64,000 bases of DNA from Aquila chrysaetos chrysaetos (taxonomy: Eukaryota > Chordata > Aves > Accipitriformes > Accipitridae): contig NC_044013.1 in the NCBI RefSeq assembly GCF_900496995.4, positions 41,925,554 through 41,989,553 of the forward strand, read 5' to 3'. The position numbers were made by a program, and so were the translations under genes. Numbering within the stretch: position 1 is the first letter of the stretch; each line of letters begins with the position of its first letter. The notes beneath the pieces are model-generated. The model was given only the letters and a program-made list of their open reading frames with translations. It was not told where the DNA came from and searched no databases. This document shows positions 1 to 11,175 of this stretch, one piece after another.

Positions 1-1956
1 GAGACGTTTTCTTTCACAAAAGGAAACCTGAAGAGTTTGGTTTGACTGAACTGAAGTGGTATTTGGAGAGGTTTGATCTCTGGCTGCGTAGGGTTTGGAA
101 AGAAAGTGAACTTTGTGGGGGAGGAAGAGCGAAGGAGGCTGGGAGCCCAGCAGACGAAGGGGTCACAGTCCCCTCTTTGAAATACGAGAGTCGGGGTTCT
201 GATCCACAGAGTCCACGCAGAGCCAGTGGTTCTACGCAAGTTCATGTGGAGCTAATTAACATGCTGGAGCACTAATTTAAGGGGTGGTTCAGGTGATTTC
301 AAGGTACGGAAGTACCTGTACGAGCTGTAACGTTAGAGGCGCAGGAAGGCTTTAAAAATGTCGAGCGTGGTCCTGGAGCTGGCAGGTGAGGGATGTGCAC
401 AGGCAGGGTCGATGATGCTTCAGCTCTCGGGTCTGTTGTGTGCAGCTGAACTATGCGAGTGGGAAATACTTGACGGTTGTTTGCTTCAGAGATTATCTCA
501 AAAGTGGTTTTCAGCGTAGTAAACATCACCCCGCGGAGAGGCCGTTCCTCCCCATGGGGGAGCGCGGGAGGGCACTGAACTCTGCCGAGGCGGCGGTGGG
601 AACCCCAGCGTGCCTCCGCGTTGGGATTCGTGGAGCGTGTCACCTTGGTGCAAAGCTCCCGACCTTGAGTTCTTGAAGACCTGGTGGGCATCGTACCTCT
701 GCAAGAAGGCTGCTGACCCTCCCTGTTAAGTAGAAAAGCTGCGTTTTCGTTTCACTTGGAAAATGGAAGGCAACGGAGCAGTCCTGAAGTTCTTTCTCTC
801 GTTTTGGCTTTGCACACCGAGGGGAGAGAGGTCGGGTCGCCACAGCAGACGACCGGCCGGTCCGTGTTCCTGCTGCTGTGCATCTGCCCCAGCATCGCGC
901 GTGCTGCGGCCGGCCCGTTCCCTTTGTTCTCCCGTGTGTACCAGCCGGCGGGCGCCTCGTGACGCTCTTCAGCGCTGGCGTTTGTAAAGCGCTTTGAGAT
1001 CCTGTAGTAAGAGTCTTGGCGGTGCTGAGCTCTGGTGCGTTTCATGCCTCTAGACCTTTTTTCCTGTAAAATCTTTCCTGTCATCGTACTGTTAACAGCC
1101 AGACGTGCAGTTGATGGAGCGGGAAAGCGCACTTCACTGGGTGAACCAAGGCTTCCCCCAAGTGCCTTGTTTTTCAATTTCTGGTTCTGATCCGCAGCAG
1201 CCAGCGTGGCTCACCGTCTTCAGGGCGAGTATCACGTTCTCTGACTGACATAATGGACTTTACAAGGAGACAAATTACATTAGTATCTCAGAAACGTACT
1301 ATAAACAAGTTTTGATAGCACTAGGAAAAGTTAAGTGGAGGAATCTGTGCCTTCTGACGTACTCTCAGTTTTTAATTGCAGTGGGTCTCTGTGGGTTCAT
1401 TAACTTTGTTACTGCGATGGGTTGGAGTTAGCCGGGTGTTGGGAGCAGTCACTCCTGCCAGTCCTGGCCCGGGGACCCCTGTTGCCGCCATTTCCCCCTT
1501 CGGCTTCTCGGGTTGAGGGTGAAAATGAACCTGAGTCAGTGCCGGCTTAACTTCCCTCATGGGGAATGTTGGGCTTCCAGGCACGGACCGTCCGAGTCAC
1601 CCGCTCACCCCGCCGTGGCCGTTGGGTAAAACTAACTTCAGTTTATTTTAATGTCTTACATACATTAGTGGAAACAGGTTCTGCTGGAAGGCAGGCAGGC
1701 AGGCAGACCACGTTGGCTGTTCTGCCAGCGCTTGTTCCGGGAATGTATTTTCTAGGATTTTAACAGACCAAAACCAAGGCACCAAGCGTCTTTTTTTTTT
1801 TAAGAACGTGTTCTTCCCAAAACTCAACGTTTTCAAGAGTCCGTTGGCTCCGAAGAAGAGGGAAAGGGGTAGTAACTGGAAGATGGAAACACCGTTGTTA
1901 AAGCGGAGGGGCCAGCCAAACTTAACCCCCTCTCCTAATGAATTTTGTTGTCCATC

Positions 1957-1966
1957 GCATGCGCAG
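1957..1966. promoter_or_regulatory. NRF1-like palindromic motif
   Basis: The sequence GCATGCGCAG closely matches the core of the NRF1 palindrome and sits at the edge of a GC-rich, CpG-containing stretch (about 1.95-2.25 kb). No first exon can be assigned next to it, so a regulatory role is only suggested. Confidence 0.25.
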
Positions 1967-2825
1967 AAGCGGGTGGGTAGCCGCCCTTGGCTGCCGCGGC
2001 GTTACCTCCCCGGTGCCACCGTGCTTTTAACCCGCCAGCGCTGGAGCAGCTCTCCGCCATTCGTGCACGGGGACTCTGCCTTTTCAGATGGTCCTGAGCT
2101 TCCGATAGTGCCGCTTTGTTGGTACAACTGAGGGCAATTGTCTGCCCCGGGGCTGCGTGGCCCCTCCGTCCTGCCCTCGCCGGCGCAGCTGCCCGTCGGC
2201 AGCAGAGCGTGATACTGCCTTCATTGTGCAAACAGTTTGGGAGGTGCAGCGGGGAGGGAGGGAATCCGTCCTTAATTGCACATCATACTGATAGCGGAGT
2301 ACTTAATAAACCTAACATTAGCGCTGAAATAGAAATGGTTAGAAAACTTGTGGTTTCTCCTCGAAACCACAGTTTGGGGTTTTTTTTTTGTTGTTTGTTT
2401 TGGTTTTTTTTTTGAACAGAAACTTCTGCTTTAGAACAGCAGACTCATTCATTGATCTGTTCGTGTTAGTCATGGCTCGAGATTTCTTACTCCTGATAAC
2501 AGCAGATAGTTTTTAGCTGTACAGCAAAATTATAGTAATTTCTAGATTGGCTAAAAATAGCTACAGCTTTGGTAAGAGTCCACTATGCCGAGTGCAAAAT
2601 AATCCTCCCTGCACCTGCACAGTGAAGAGCAGTTTATCCTGAAGCTATTTCAAATAGAAAGCTGAATTTTTAGAAAAAAAAATCAGGATTCCGGGAAGTT
2701 CCCTGTGTAACAAACGTTCCCTAAAATCCCTCTCCCGCACGCCTGGAGAAGGCGAGTGAGTCAGACTGCAGAGCCTGACGTACCCACCCGCGCTGTCTGC
2801 TCCTCGCAGCACTTGGTCGCGCTCC

Positions 2826-2908
2826 GGCAGAGCCGCGGGACGACGGGCACGGAGCCCGGCAGAGCCGCGGGACGACGGGCACGGAGCCCGGCAGAGCCGC
2901 GGGACGGG
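2826..2908. repeat. 32-bp tandem repeat, about 2.6 copies
   Basis: A GC-rich unit beginning GGCAGAGCCGCGGGACGACG recurs with exact 32-bp period starting at 2826, 2858 and 2890. The third copy is truncated near 2908. The repeats look identical over their shared length, which suggests a recent local duplication. Confidence 0.85.
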
Positions 2909-5900
2909 CTGCAGCCTCGCCTGGCCCTCGCTCAGCCCCGTCCCAGGCAGCGAGAGGGTTCTGGCTCGGCCTGACGCTCATCCCCTCCCAACCGGAGGGC
3001 TGCGTGTATATGCAACAGTTGTAGGGCTATTAACATAATTTTATGCACTAATTTGTGTAATCATTAAAGAGTTGAGAAGGGCATTGTTCGCATGAGTAAT
3101 TACCTCTGTATTCTAATAGCTCTAATTCATCCCTTAAGTGAGTTTTGTATTTCTATGAGTCAGCTAACGATTCACGCTTCGGGTATAATATTTTTTTTTT
3201 AAAAATACCCGTTTCTCGTATGACTTGGTTGCACTCTGCGTAGCTGATGACGTGACGGATCCTGCCGAGCTTAGACCACGCGGATGTCTACCTGGGAAGA
3301 TTTGCCAGCGTGGACCCGGGGCTCCGGTGCTGGGCTGGCTCCCGCGGCAGGGATGGTGCAGAGCGTTTTACTTGCTGGGATGCCGAGAGGCTGCAGAAAG
3401 CAGCTGCCTCCAGCACGCCAGCGGAAATTTAAAAATGAAAAACTTGGCAGTTTACTGAACTCTGGGTCTTTTCCTTCTGACAAAGGGCAGGTCTGTATTT
3501 TTCTAGTGATTTTTGATACTGTTTTAAACTTGGGAAAAACTTCCTCTGCGCAGCTCTGGGTTGGATTTGACTCTGCCTCCTTTGGCCACGTTCCCTCTCC
3601 ATCCCCGCACACGTGTGTATCTTTACAGTGCACGTTAAGAAGCTGCAGGCCGGAGGGAAGGCACAGGAATGATGCGGGACTTTTTCCTGGTGGCACCGAA
3701 ATTCATTTGAGCCGGAGCTGCCCGGGTGCCTGCACCCCGATTCGGCAGCGGTCAGCGGGTATTGCCAAAGATTTTGTTCACCCCCTTGGAAATACGGTGC
3801 AGAGCTGGTTCCTCGGCCGGTGAGAGCCTCGGCCGCCCGCTTTCTCACCGCCCCGCCGGAGCGGGGATGCTCTGTCCGAGGCTCATCCCTGTGGGATCAG
3901 CCGAACGATGCAGACGAATGCACAAACATTGATTATTTTGGAGACAATCCATAGCTGCCAAACGAGATTAAACAACACCCAGGTCCCAGAAAAAAGTAAA
4001 TAGCAAAGAATAAAGAAAATGGGGCACGGCGTTGGCAAAGGCGCGAGTGGGTCCTGGGGGACCACGGACATCTAGCCGGGTATTAATCCCCACCATCCCC
4101 ATTCCCTTCCCTGAAGGATTTCCGAGCTCTTTGCTGCTATTAATCGCAGCAGCCCTGCGGGGAAGGTAATGCAGCATTATCCGCGTTTTCCAGCTGTGAC
4201 TGGGGAGGAGGGAGGCAGCCGGCTCGCCCGAGCTTTGCCGTGTGTCAGTGAAAGATCAGGGATTAGCGCTAGGATTTCCTCGCCGCCTCGGCTGCTCTAA
4301 TTCAGTGGCCGTGTTTTTCCCTAAATGCACTGACCTTATGTGCCTGCTGCCGTACATCCCGCGCCCAGGAGGAGCCGGGGCAGATGGTGGGAAGGGGAGC
4401 AAGGCAGGAGCGGATGTTTCCCTGCAGTCCTTGGCCCTGCAGGAAATATTACTAAAAATGGTCACTGGTGATTAACCGGAGGAGCGAGCCGCTAAGTAAT
4501 TGGTACACGCTCTGTCTCGTGAAGTTTTCAAATCAAACCGTGGATGCTTTTCCGGAGAGCAGCGTTGCTCAAAGGCAAAGTGCCGAGGGCAGCGCGGGGC
4601 GGACGCTCGGGCAGGGGTCGGTGAGCCCCTGCCAGCGGGTCTCTGAAACGTCCTTGTACAAAATGGAAAATATATGCTGTATATCTGCACGTCTCTGTGT
4701 AAATCGTATATAAATCGTATATACGCGCAGAACCGAGGATTTGATGTTAAGCGTGGGCGATCCGCACGGGGTGGCATCGGCACCTCGGCTCTGTGCACCC
4801 CTCCGTGTGCCGGCGTCCCCCACCCCACGTGTGCACCCGCGGTGGGCAGCAGCAGAGACGGGCGGCCCTGCTTTTGGGGCACGGGCAGTAATTTTGCACG
4901 TGCCTGAGGACGGCGGCAAAGACGGCGGCCTGCCGCCCGTCCCCAGGGCCAGCGCGGCGAGCGGCAGGGAGGGCAGCTCTCCTGCTCTTCCGCAGCCGCT
5001 TTGTGGGAAAAAAGTTGCGACGGAGATAACCAAAATAATAACAAAAGGACACCGGGTGCTCGCGGTGCGGGGCAGCTCTGCCGCTCAAGGTGCCAAGCAG
5101 AGATTAGCTCCGTCGCAGCTGAGGACAAGGAGGTGGGAAGAGATAACGCCACTTTCCCGGCACGCTGCCCGCCGGCGGCGGGGCTAAACATAGCCGTGCT
5201 TGCTCCTCCTCGGCCGCGGCTCGCTGGCCGCCGTCCCGTGGGCTGTGCCGGCTGGAAGCACCGAGCATCTCCCGCCGTGCCGTGCCGTGCGCCGGGCTGC
5301 GAGGGAAGCGGTGGAGCCGTGGAGGAAGGGAACCAGCCCCCGGCGATGCTGCGTGCCCCGGGGAAAGCGAAGCTCAGGCTGCGGGAAAGCGGGAATCCGC
5401 CTGCCGCGGCACCGCAGGGAGAGGGGACGGTGCCGGATTCACGGGGATGACAAAGTTTAGGGAGGATGATGAAATCCCAAGGGAAGGCAGGAAGGGTTTT
5501 CCATAGCAGGCGCGGCAGCGTGGCCGAAGGGGGGACAGGGGGTGCACGAGGTGCAGCCGGGAGGGAACAGTTTGGGAGAACTGCACGGAGGGGAGCGACC
5601 GTTGCAGGGCTGTTTGGCATGGGAATGCTTTCTCCAGGGAACTCCTGAAAGCACGGAGTAGCTGTAATGCTTTTCCTGCCTGGCGGGGGGCACGGGCATC
5701 GCCCGGCTCTCGGGGAGCCCTGGGCCGGCAAGTACGTGGTGGGAGCTCCCACCCGGCTCCGTACGGACCCGGAGGTCTCTCTGCAGCCGGGACAGCGTGT
5801 GGCCCTTGTAGCACCACGAGCACAGCCACGGGCATCACGCTGGCTTTTCCAGTTTCACTCTCTACCTCATACATGGCTGCTGCAGCGGCGCACCTCAAAG

Positions 5901-8900
5901 TTTGGTGCTAAAAACATGAAAACAGAGAGTCGAGCAGCTTTCAGCCATCCCTGCTGAGTCCTGCTAACGAGGCTCCTTCCCTTTGAGTAGCTTCTTGCTG
6001 CATCTCCATTGATTGTCGTAGTGCCTTTCTGCGGTGATTCAGCCGAGCCGGCTGGTAATTTCCTGCATCCTATTTTCCTCTTTTGAAAAGTGGAGCGATC
6101 TTTCAGATGTGCTAATTATGAGAAGGCGACGGCGCTCTCCGCAGCAGCAGCAGCGCTCCTGCTAAGCCCCGGGGCAGGGGTGCATGGTGGCCCTGGCAGG
6201 GTGCAGGCAGGGCATCGCTCCCACCGCTGCCCGAGGGCGCGGGATGGAGGGAGGGATGGGTGGCAGCAGGCTCGCGTGGTAGCAGAGACGACGACTGTGG
6301 GCAGCCATCTGGCAAGAGCTTTCCCTTTCCCTCTGCGTAGCAAATGGGTTGTCTGTCCCCGCAGCACCTTCCACCCGCGTTTTGCTGCAGGTCAGGGACG
6401 CGCTTGTCCGGCGGGTGCCGGGCAGAGGGATGCGATGGGATGCTCTTCGGAGGATGCTGAACCGTCCCGCGGCGTGAGCCGGCACGGTACGGCCGTGCTG
6501 GCGGGGAGGCTGTCCCGCCGGCGGCCGAGCCTTCGCAGCGGGCACATGCTCTGCTTCAACCTGTGCTTCTTCCTTGTGCTGACTTATTTTACTGTCTCTT
6601 TTTAGCTTCCCTGATCAGTTTGAGAGGGAAGTCGAGACTGCAAAGAGAGAAATCAGAGAAGACACAAAGTTGGGAAGCAGCTGAAGGGAAACTGCCTGCG
6701 GGGAGCACATTCTCAGTAATGTTGTTGCAGCTTATTTACACACTCGAGGGCTCTTCAGCCCCATGGAGCTGTGAAATTCAAAGCCCGCCGCGTCCCTCGG
6801 GGAGCAGAGCACAGACAGAAAGGGGTTCCTCTGAAGCTGAAATATTTGACAACATTTTCTATTCTTAGTGATGCGAGCACACGCTCGCCGAGCAAAATCA
6901 GAGCACGGTGTGTCAGCAGGCAGGCAGGGGCTGGGGGAAAGCGCTTTGAAGGGCTTGGGTGAGGAGGGTGCATGGGTGCATGTGCCTGCCGTGGGGCAGC
7001 CTCTCGCCCAGCCCAACTCGTCCGCTCTACAACCATGCGAGATGCAGACAGCAGAAAAGCAAATTATGATTTTATTGCTCATGTCCCACTACGGGTCCTA
7101 ACGCACAGGGAGCTTCTGCAAGGCTAATGGGATAAAATGGGTAGAGTTCAGATGGTCCTTCTGGGGCTCCCGGGTTCACGGAGGGGAGCTGCATCCCCCT
7201 GCCCTGCCCGGCTTCCCGAGCAGGCAGCACAGCTAATGGCACCTGTGCCAACAGGCACTTTATTAACTATTTTGTGGCTGAGCACGGTGGAGGAAACAGC
7301 TCCTCTCTGTACGAGTTGTGCCGCGAGGTGGGTTCAACAGATTAACCGTGGGTATTGCTTCTTCTGGAGGCGGACGTCCCCGGGGAGCTGCGTGCTGGGT
7401 GGCAGGAGGGCACGTGGGCGGCCGGGGGCTGCGCGGGGGTTTCGGCAGTGCCGGCAGCGGGCAGAGCACGGCTGTGGCACCGAGGGGCAGCCCCGGTGCT
7501 AGCCCGGTCCCCGGGAGGCTTCCCAAAACCGGTCTCGGTACAGGGGCTGGAGGCGGGGGACACCCCGGCAGCCCCAGCAGCATTCCGGTCCTTCCCAACG
7601 ATGTGGGAAGTGCTGAGGAAGAAAGGAGGGGAGATTTTTGTTTGAAAAGGCAGAAAAGAGCAGCCTCGGGACAGTGGTAAATGGGCCGCATGGTTCCCGG
7701 TGCCCTAGAAATTCCCTTTGCACGCTTGCCATGGGTACCAGAGCGGCAGCAGGGTGGCTGCTGATGCTATCACTGTCCCAGCTCGATGACGAAGGGAGCT
7801 GGAAGGTATAAATTAAATAACACAACACTTCAAGCCACCTGTTGTGTGGGTTTGTCCAAAGCAGTGCTACTTTAATTAAGATGGAGAGTTTACAAATCTA
7901 ACCTTTGTTTATTCTGCTTTGGGGCATATATAATGTAAATATGTGTTTTCAAACACTGTGGCTTTTTATATTTCCAGTTATAATTCTGGGTAAAGGAAAG
8001 TTTGTCAGGTTTGGCATAGACTTGCCCTTTATAAATACAGCTCCTGCAAACTCTTTCTCCCCCACCGGGGATTCTCTGCAGCACCTTGGCTCGCTTTGCT
8101 CCCAATGCAGTTTTTCTCTCGGCAATTGCTGCCCCGTGTCAGGCGTGCGAGAGGGGCTGGGAGGGCTCAGCTGGACACCGTCAAGAGGAAAGTGGGCTCC
8201 AGCTCTGTTTCCCTCTCCTCCGACTTAGTAAGAAGGCTTTGAGTCTTCTAGGTTTTGTTCCGGTATCCCCTCTTGGTTCTTTAGTTGTAAAAACAAGAAG
8301 AACATGGAGTTTAGCCTCCTACGTGCTCATCAGGATTTCTTCGATGACTCAGTGATACGCTTGGGTAGTTTTCTTAGCCTTTAATTGAAGTGAGTGTGAT
8401 CCCTTAACAAAGAGACTTCTCCCAAGTCTTCATTAATAAGCGTTAACAAAAATAACTGACCGACCGGGAGAAAAATAACCAGGAGCGGCAGTGGTGTCCC
8501 CCTCTCTACAAACGCGGGTTTCCTCCTCTCTCTCGGCTCTCCCGCAGCCCCTGCTCTGCCGGTGGCTGCGCCGCGGCTGGGAAGAACATCTCTGCGGAGC
8601 AGAACAAACCAAACCATCTACGGGCGAGCTGGGCCGGCGCGATCCCGGCAGAGCTGACAGCGCGTGTTGCACGTGTACTAGCAAACCCCTTTGGCTCCTT
8701 TTTTTGGTTTGTGTTTCTTAATTAAGAGCTTCTGCAGAGCAAGGGCGATATTTTGCATGTTGCCAGCGCTGCCCGCTGGCTGCATCAGCACAGAGGTCTA
8801 CCGTGGTGCAGTCAGGGGTGATCAAAAACAAGCAGGCTCCAAATTCCCTGAGGCAGACGGACTGTCAGAGCCGCGGGTACCCCTCAGTGGGTCCGGCCAC

Positions 8901-9606
8901 TCCAGGCAGCCGAGACCCCCGGGCACCTATCCACAAACTTTCCTCTGGGGTCACAAGGCCGAGAAACATTTTTTTTTAATGCAAACAGAGTTTGACGTAA
9001 TCGCTCGGCTCCAGCACTGGGGTTTCAAGGAGAAAAGCTAGCAGATAGCCTGAGAGGCGTGAAACAACCGCAAGTGTCACTCTGAACAGAACAACTACTG
9101 TTTTGCAATGCTCTTGGAAAGTGAAGAAACGCTCGGGGAGGGCCGAGGACCAGCGCCGCAGGAGCCAGGTGACTCGCCCGAAATTGCACAAAGCGGCAGC
9201 TGAGCCGGTGGGATGGGACCCCCGATGAGTCCCCTGCCAACGGCTGCTCGGCCTCCGCCGTCCCTTCTCCCCACCGCGGGAGCACGGCACCGGCATTACA
9301 CTGAGCTGGGGCTTCGGGACTGGCCTTTGCATTATCTGTAACAGGAGACAAGAAAAACCAACCGGCTCTCCCATAAGGGAGGAAGTAGTATGGGAAACTT
9401 CATTGACGTGAGCCGTATTTAGCCCTGCTTACTCAGGTCAAGCTGCGCGGAAGCCAGCGGCGACACGGCTGCGTTTCTTCAATCGCCCGACCCGCCGGGT
9501 GTTTTCGGTGAAGCGGGCACCGCGGCGGCCGAGGCCTCAGATGCGCAGCACGGCTCAGCGCGGATCTGGGCCTGAGCAAAGAGGATTGAACAGAGCCGGG
9601 GTGAAA

Positions 9607-9637
9607 GGGGGGGGGGGAGGAAAAAAAAAAAAAAAAA
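9607..9637. repeat. G11 / A17 homopolymer pair
   Basis: Eleven G residues (9607-9617) are followed after AGG by seventeen A residues (9621-9637). This is a purine-only low-complexity stretch just upstream of the VEZF1 CpG island. Confidence 0.9.
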
Positions 9638-10045
9638 GAAGTCCTGTAAGCCTGTTCTCATCTCCCCCAGTCCGAGGGAAGACGGCCCTTCTGTGTGAGC
9701 AGAGGTCTGGTTTTAAAACACCTGTCCTGTCGCAGCGCTTAACCCGCCGCGCTGGCGTTTGTCCCGCGCTCCCCGAAGAAACGCCAGACGAGGCGGTGGT
9801 GCAGGTGCCCCCCCCCCGGTGTCCCCGCATCCTCCCCTGTCCCCCGAGACTGCTGGGGAGCTCAGGGCCCCGTCCCCGCCCGCCTGTCAGGGATGTGCTT
9901 GATGTGTGTAAACACGTAATTAACGGTAAGTATATACTTAATTGCTTGTGGCTTTGATTTGCATTCAGGTGCTGCGCTGCAGATGCCTTAAGATACCAGC
10001 AAACCCGGTCAGTTTGCAGCTTTCAGGGGTGCAGGACAGCCTGCC

Positions 10046-10089
10046 GGGGGGGGGGGGGGGGGGGCCGTGGAAGCCCCCCCCCCCCCCCC
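10046..10089. repeat. G19 - 9 nt - C16 inverted homopolymer pair
   Basis: G19 at 10046-10064 is followed by a nine-base spacer and C16 at 10074-10089. The two arms are complementary, so a single strand could form a stem of up to 16 G:C pairs; the G run could instead form a quadruplex. Exact run lengths of this kind are prone to sequencing error. Confidence 0.85.
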
Positions 10090-10938
10090 GCAATCGCCAG
10101 AACCGTATGAGCCAGGCCAGGGGCTGCACAGCCCTGGGGTGGTGGGGGGGTCGGGGGGGAGCCCGTCCCTGCCCACCGGGAAGCCGCCGTGAGTACCGGG
10201 CTGCGGGGACGGCGCTGCCCACGCCTCCCCGGTGTGCTGATGAAGGGCTTTGCGCCCCGGCAGCCCCGGGCCAGCCCGCTTGAAGGCGGCAGCGACCCCC
10301 GGGGCGGCCCCGCCATCCCTCTCTCCCACCCCCCCCCCTCCTCCTTCACTCCCGCCCCCGCGGGTCCCGGCGCTGCCGCCGCCGGCGGCGGGCGGGCGGG
10401 GCGGCACTTGCGGGGCCTCCGCCCGCCGCCGCCGGCGGCCCGCACCCGCGGGCGAAGCCGCCCCCCGCCGCTGCCGCCGCCCCCGCGGTTCCCTCCCTGC
10501 GCGGCGGGCGGGGGCGGCGAGCGGGCGGGCGGGGAGGGGAGAAGGGGAGGGCGGGCGGCGCGGGCGGCCCCCCGCGGGCCGGGCCGGGGCGTAGCGAAGG
10601 CGGCGGCGGCGGCGGCCCTGGACACCTCGCCCGCTCCTCCATCTTCTCTCGCCACAGCTCGCCTCGGCTTTCCCCAGCCCGGGACCGGCCCATTGCCAGC
10701 CCCGCGGGGGGGGGGGGCGGCCGGCCCGCCGCGCCGCCCCGGCCCCGCCGCCCTGCCCCGCCGCCCCGCCGCGCCGCCCCGGTTCCGCCGCCCGCCCCGA
10801 GGCGAGGGGAGCGGCGGGGGCGGCGCCGCGGCGGTCCGGGCCCGCGCCGCCCCGCCGGGCCGCCGCGCCGCCGCCCCCCCCCTCTGGGCCGCAGTGGTGC
10901 AGCCCGGAGGTTAGCGGAAGCGGCCGCTCGGCGCTGCC

Positions 10939-10986
10939 ATGTTGAGCCGCCGCCGCCGCCGCCGCTTTGTTGTCGGCTCCATGTAG
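10939..10986 (+). other. VEZF1: Candidate upstream ORF in VEZF1 leader
   Basis: An ATG with G at -3 opens a 15-codon frame (M-L-S, six Arg encoded by a CGC run, then F-V-V-G-S-M) ending in TAG at 10984-10986. It lies 132 bp upstream of the VEZF1 start at 11071. If transcription starts upstream of 10939, ribosomes would meet this uORF first and it could reduce main-frame initiation. The start of transcription is not known from the sequence. Confidence 0.5.
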
Positions 10987-11070
10987 CTGGGGCCCGGGGG
11001 AGGGAGGGGGGGGAGGACCGCGCCGCCGGAGCCGCCGCCGCCGCCCGACGAGGGCCGGGACGCCCCCGCC

Positions 11071-11103
11071 ATGGAGGCCAACTGGACCGCGTTCCTCTTT
11101 CAG
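11071..11103 (+). CDS. VEZF1: VEZF1 coding exon 1
   Basis: This exon encodes the first 11 residues (MEANWTAFLFQ), the characteristic VEZF1 N-terminus. The ATG has a strong context (GCCGCC-like, with G at +4). The donor is CAG|GTGAGG at 11104 and the exon ends in phase 0. Confidence 0.93.
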
Positions 11104-11135
11104 GTGAGGCCCCGCGGCGGCCGGCGCTGCCCGCG

Positions 11136-11175
<40 letters not shown>

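Larger units (their letters stand above)
1..9900. other. Intergenic region upstream of VEZF1
   Basis: I find no gene here. The open frames on both strands are short or are GC-rich low-complexity translations with no recognisable domain and no consistent splice pattern. In amniotes the gene upstream of VEZF1 in the same orientation is SRSF1, so this is probably the SRSF1-VEZF1 spacer, and the first bases could touch the SRSF1 3' UTR. That is inference from synteny, not seen. The stretch holds a short 32-bp tandem repeat, an NRF1-like motif, an AT-rich block near 3.0-3.2 kb and a G11/A17 tract at 9607-9637. AATAAA hexamers at 2306 and 4008 are isolated and have no gene attached. Confidence 0.6.

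Noticed and set aside
2306-4013. AATAAA hexamers at 2306 and 4008 as the end of an upstream gene
   Set aside because: No coding exon or 3' UTR character precedes them in the window. The hexamer is common in AT-rich stretches, so SRSF1 cannot be placed on this basis.
4472-5752. Minus-strand open frame of 426 codons
   Set aside because: The translation is Pro/Ala/Arg/Ser-rich with no domain, lies in CpG-rich DNA where stops are rare, and overlaps equally open frames in other registers. No promoter or splice pattern supports it.
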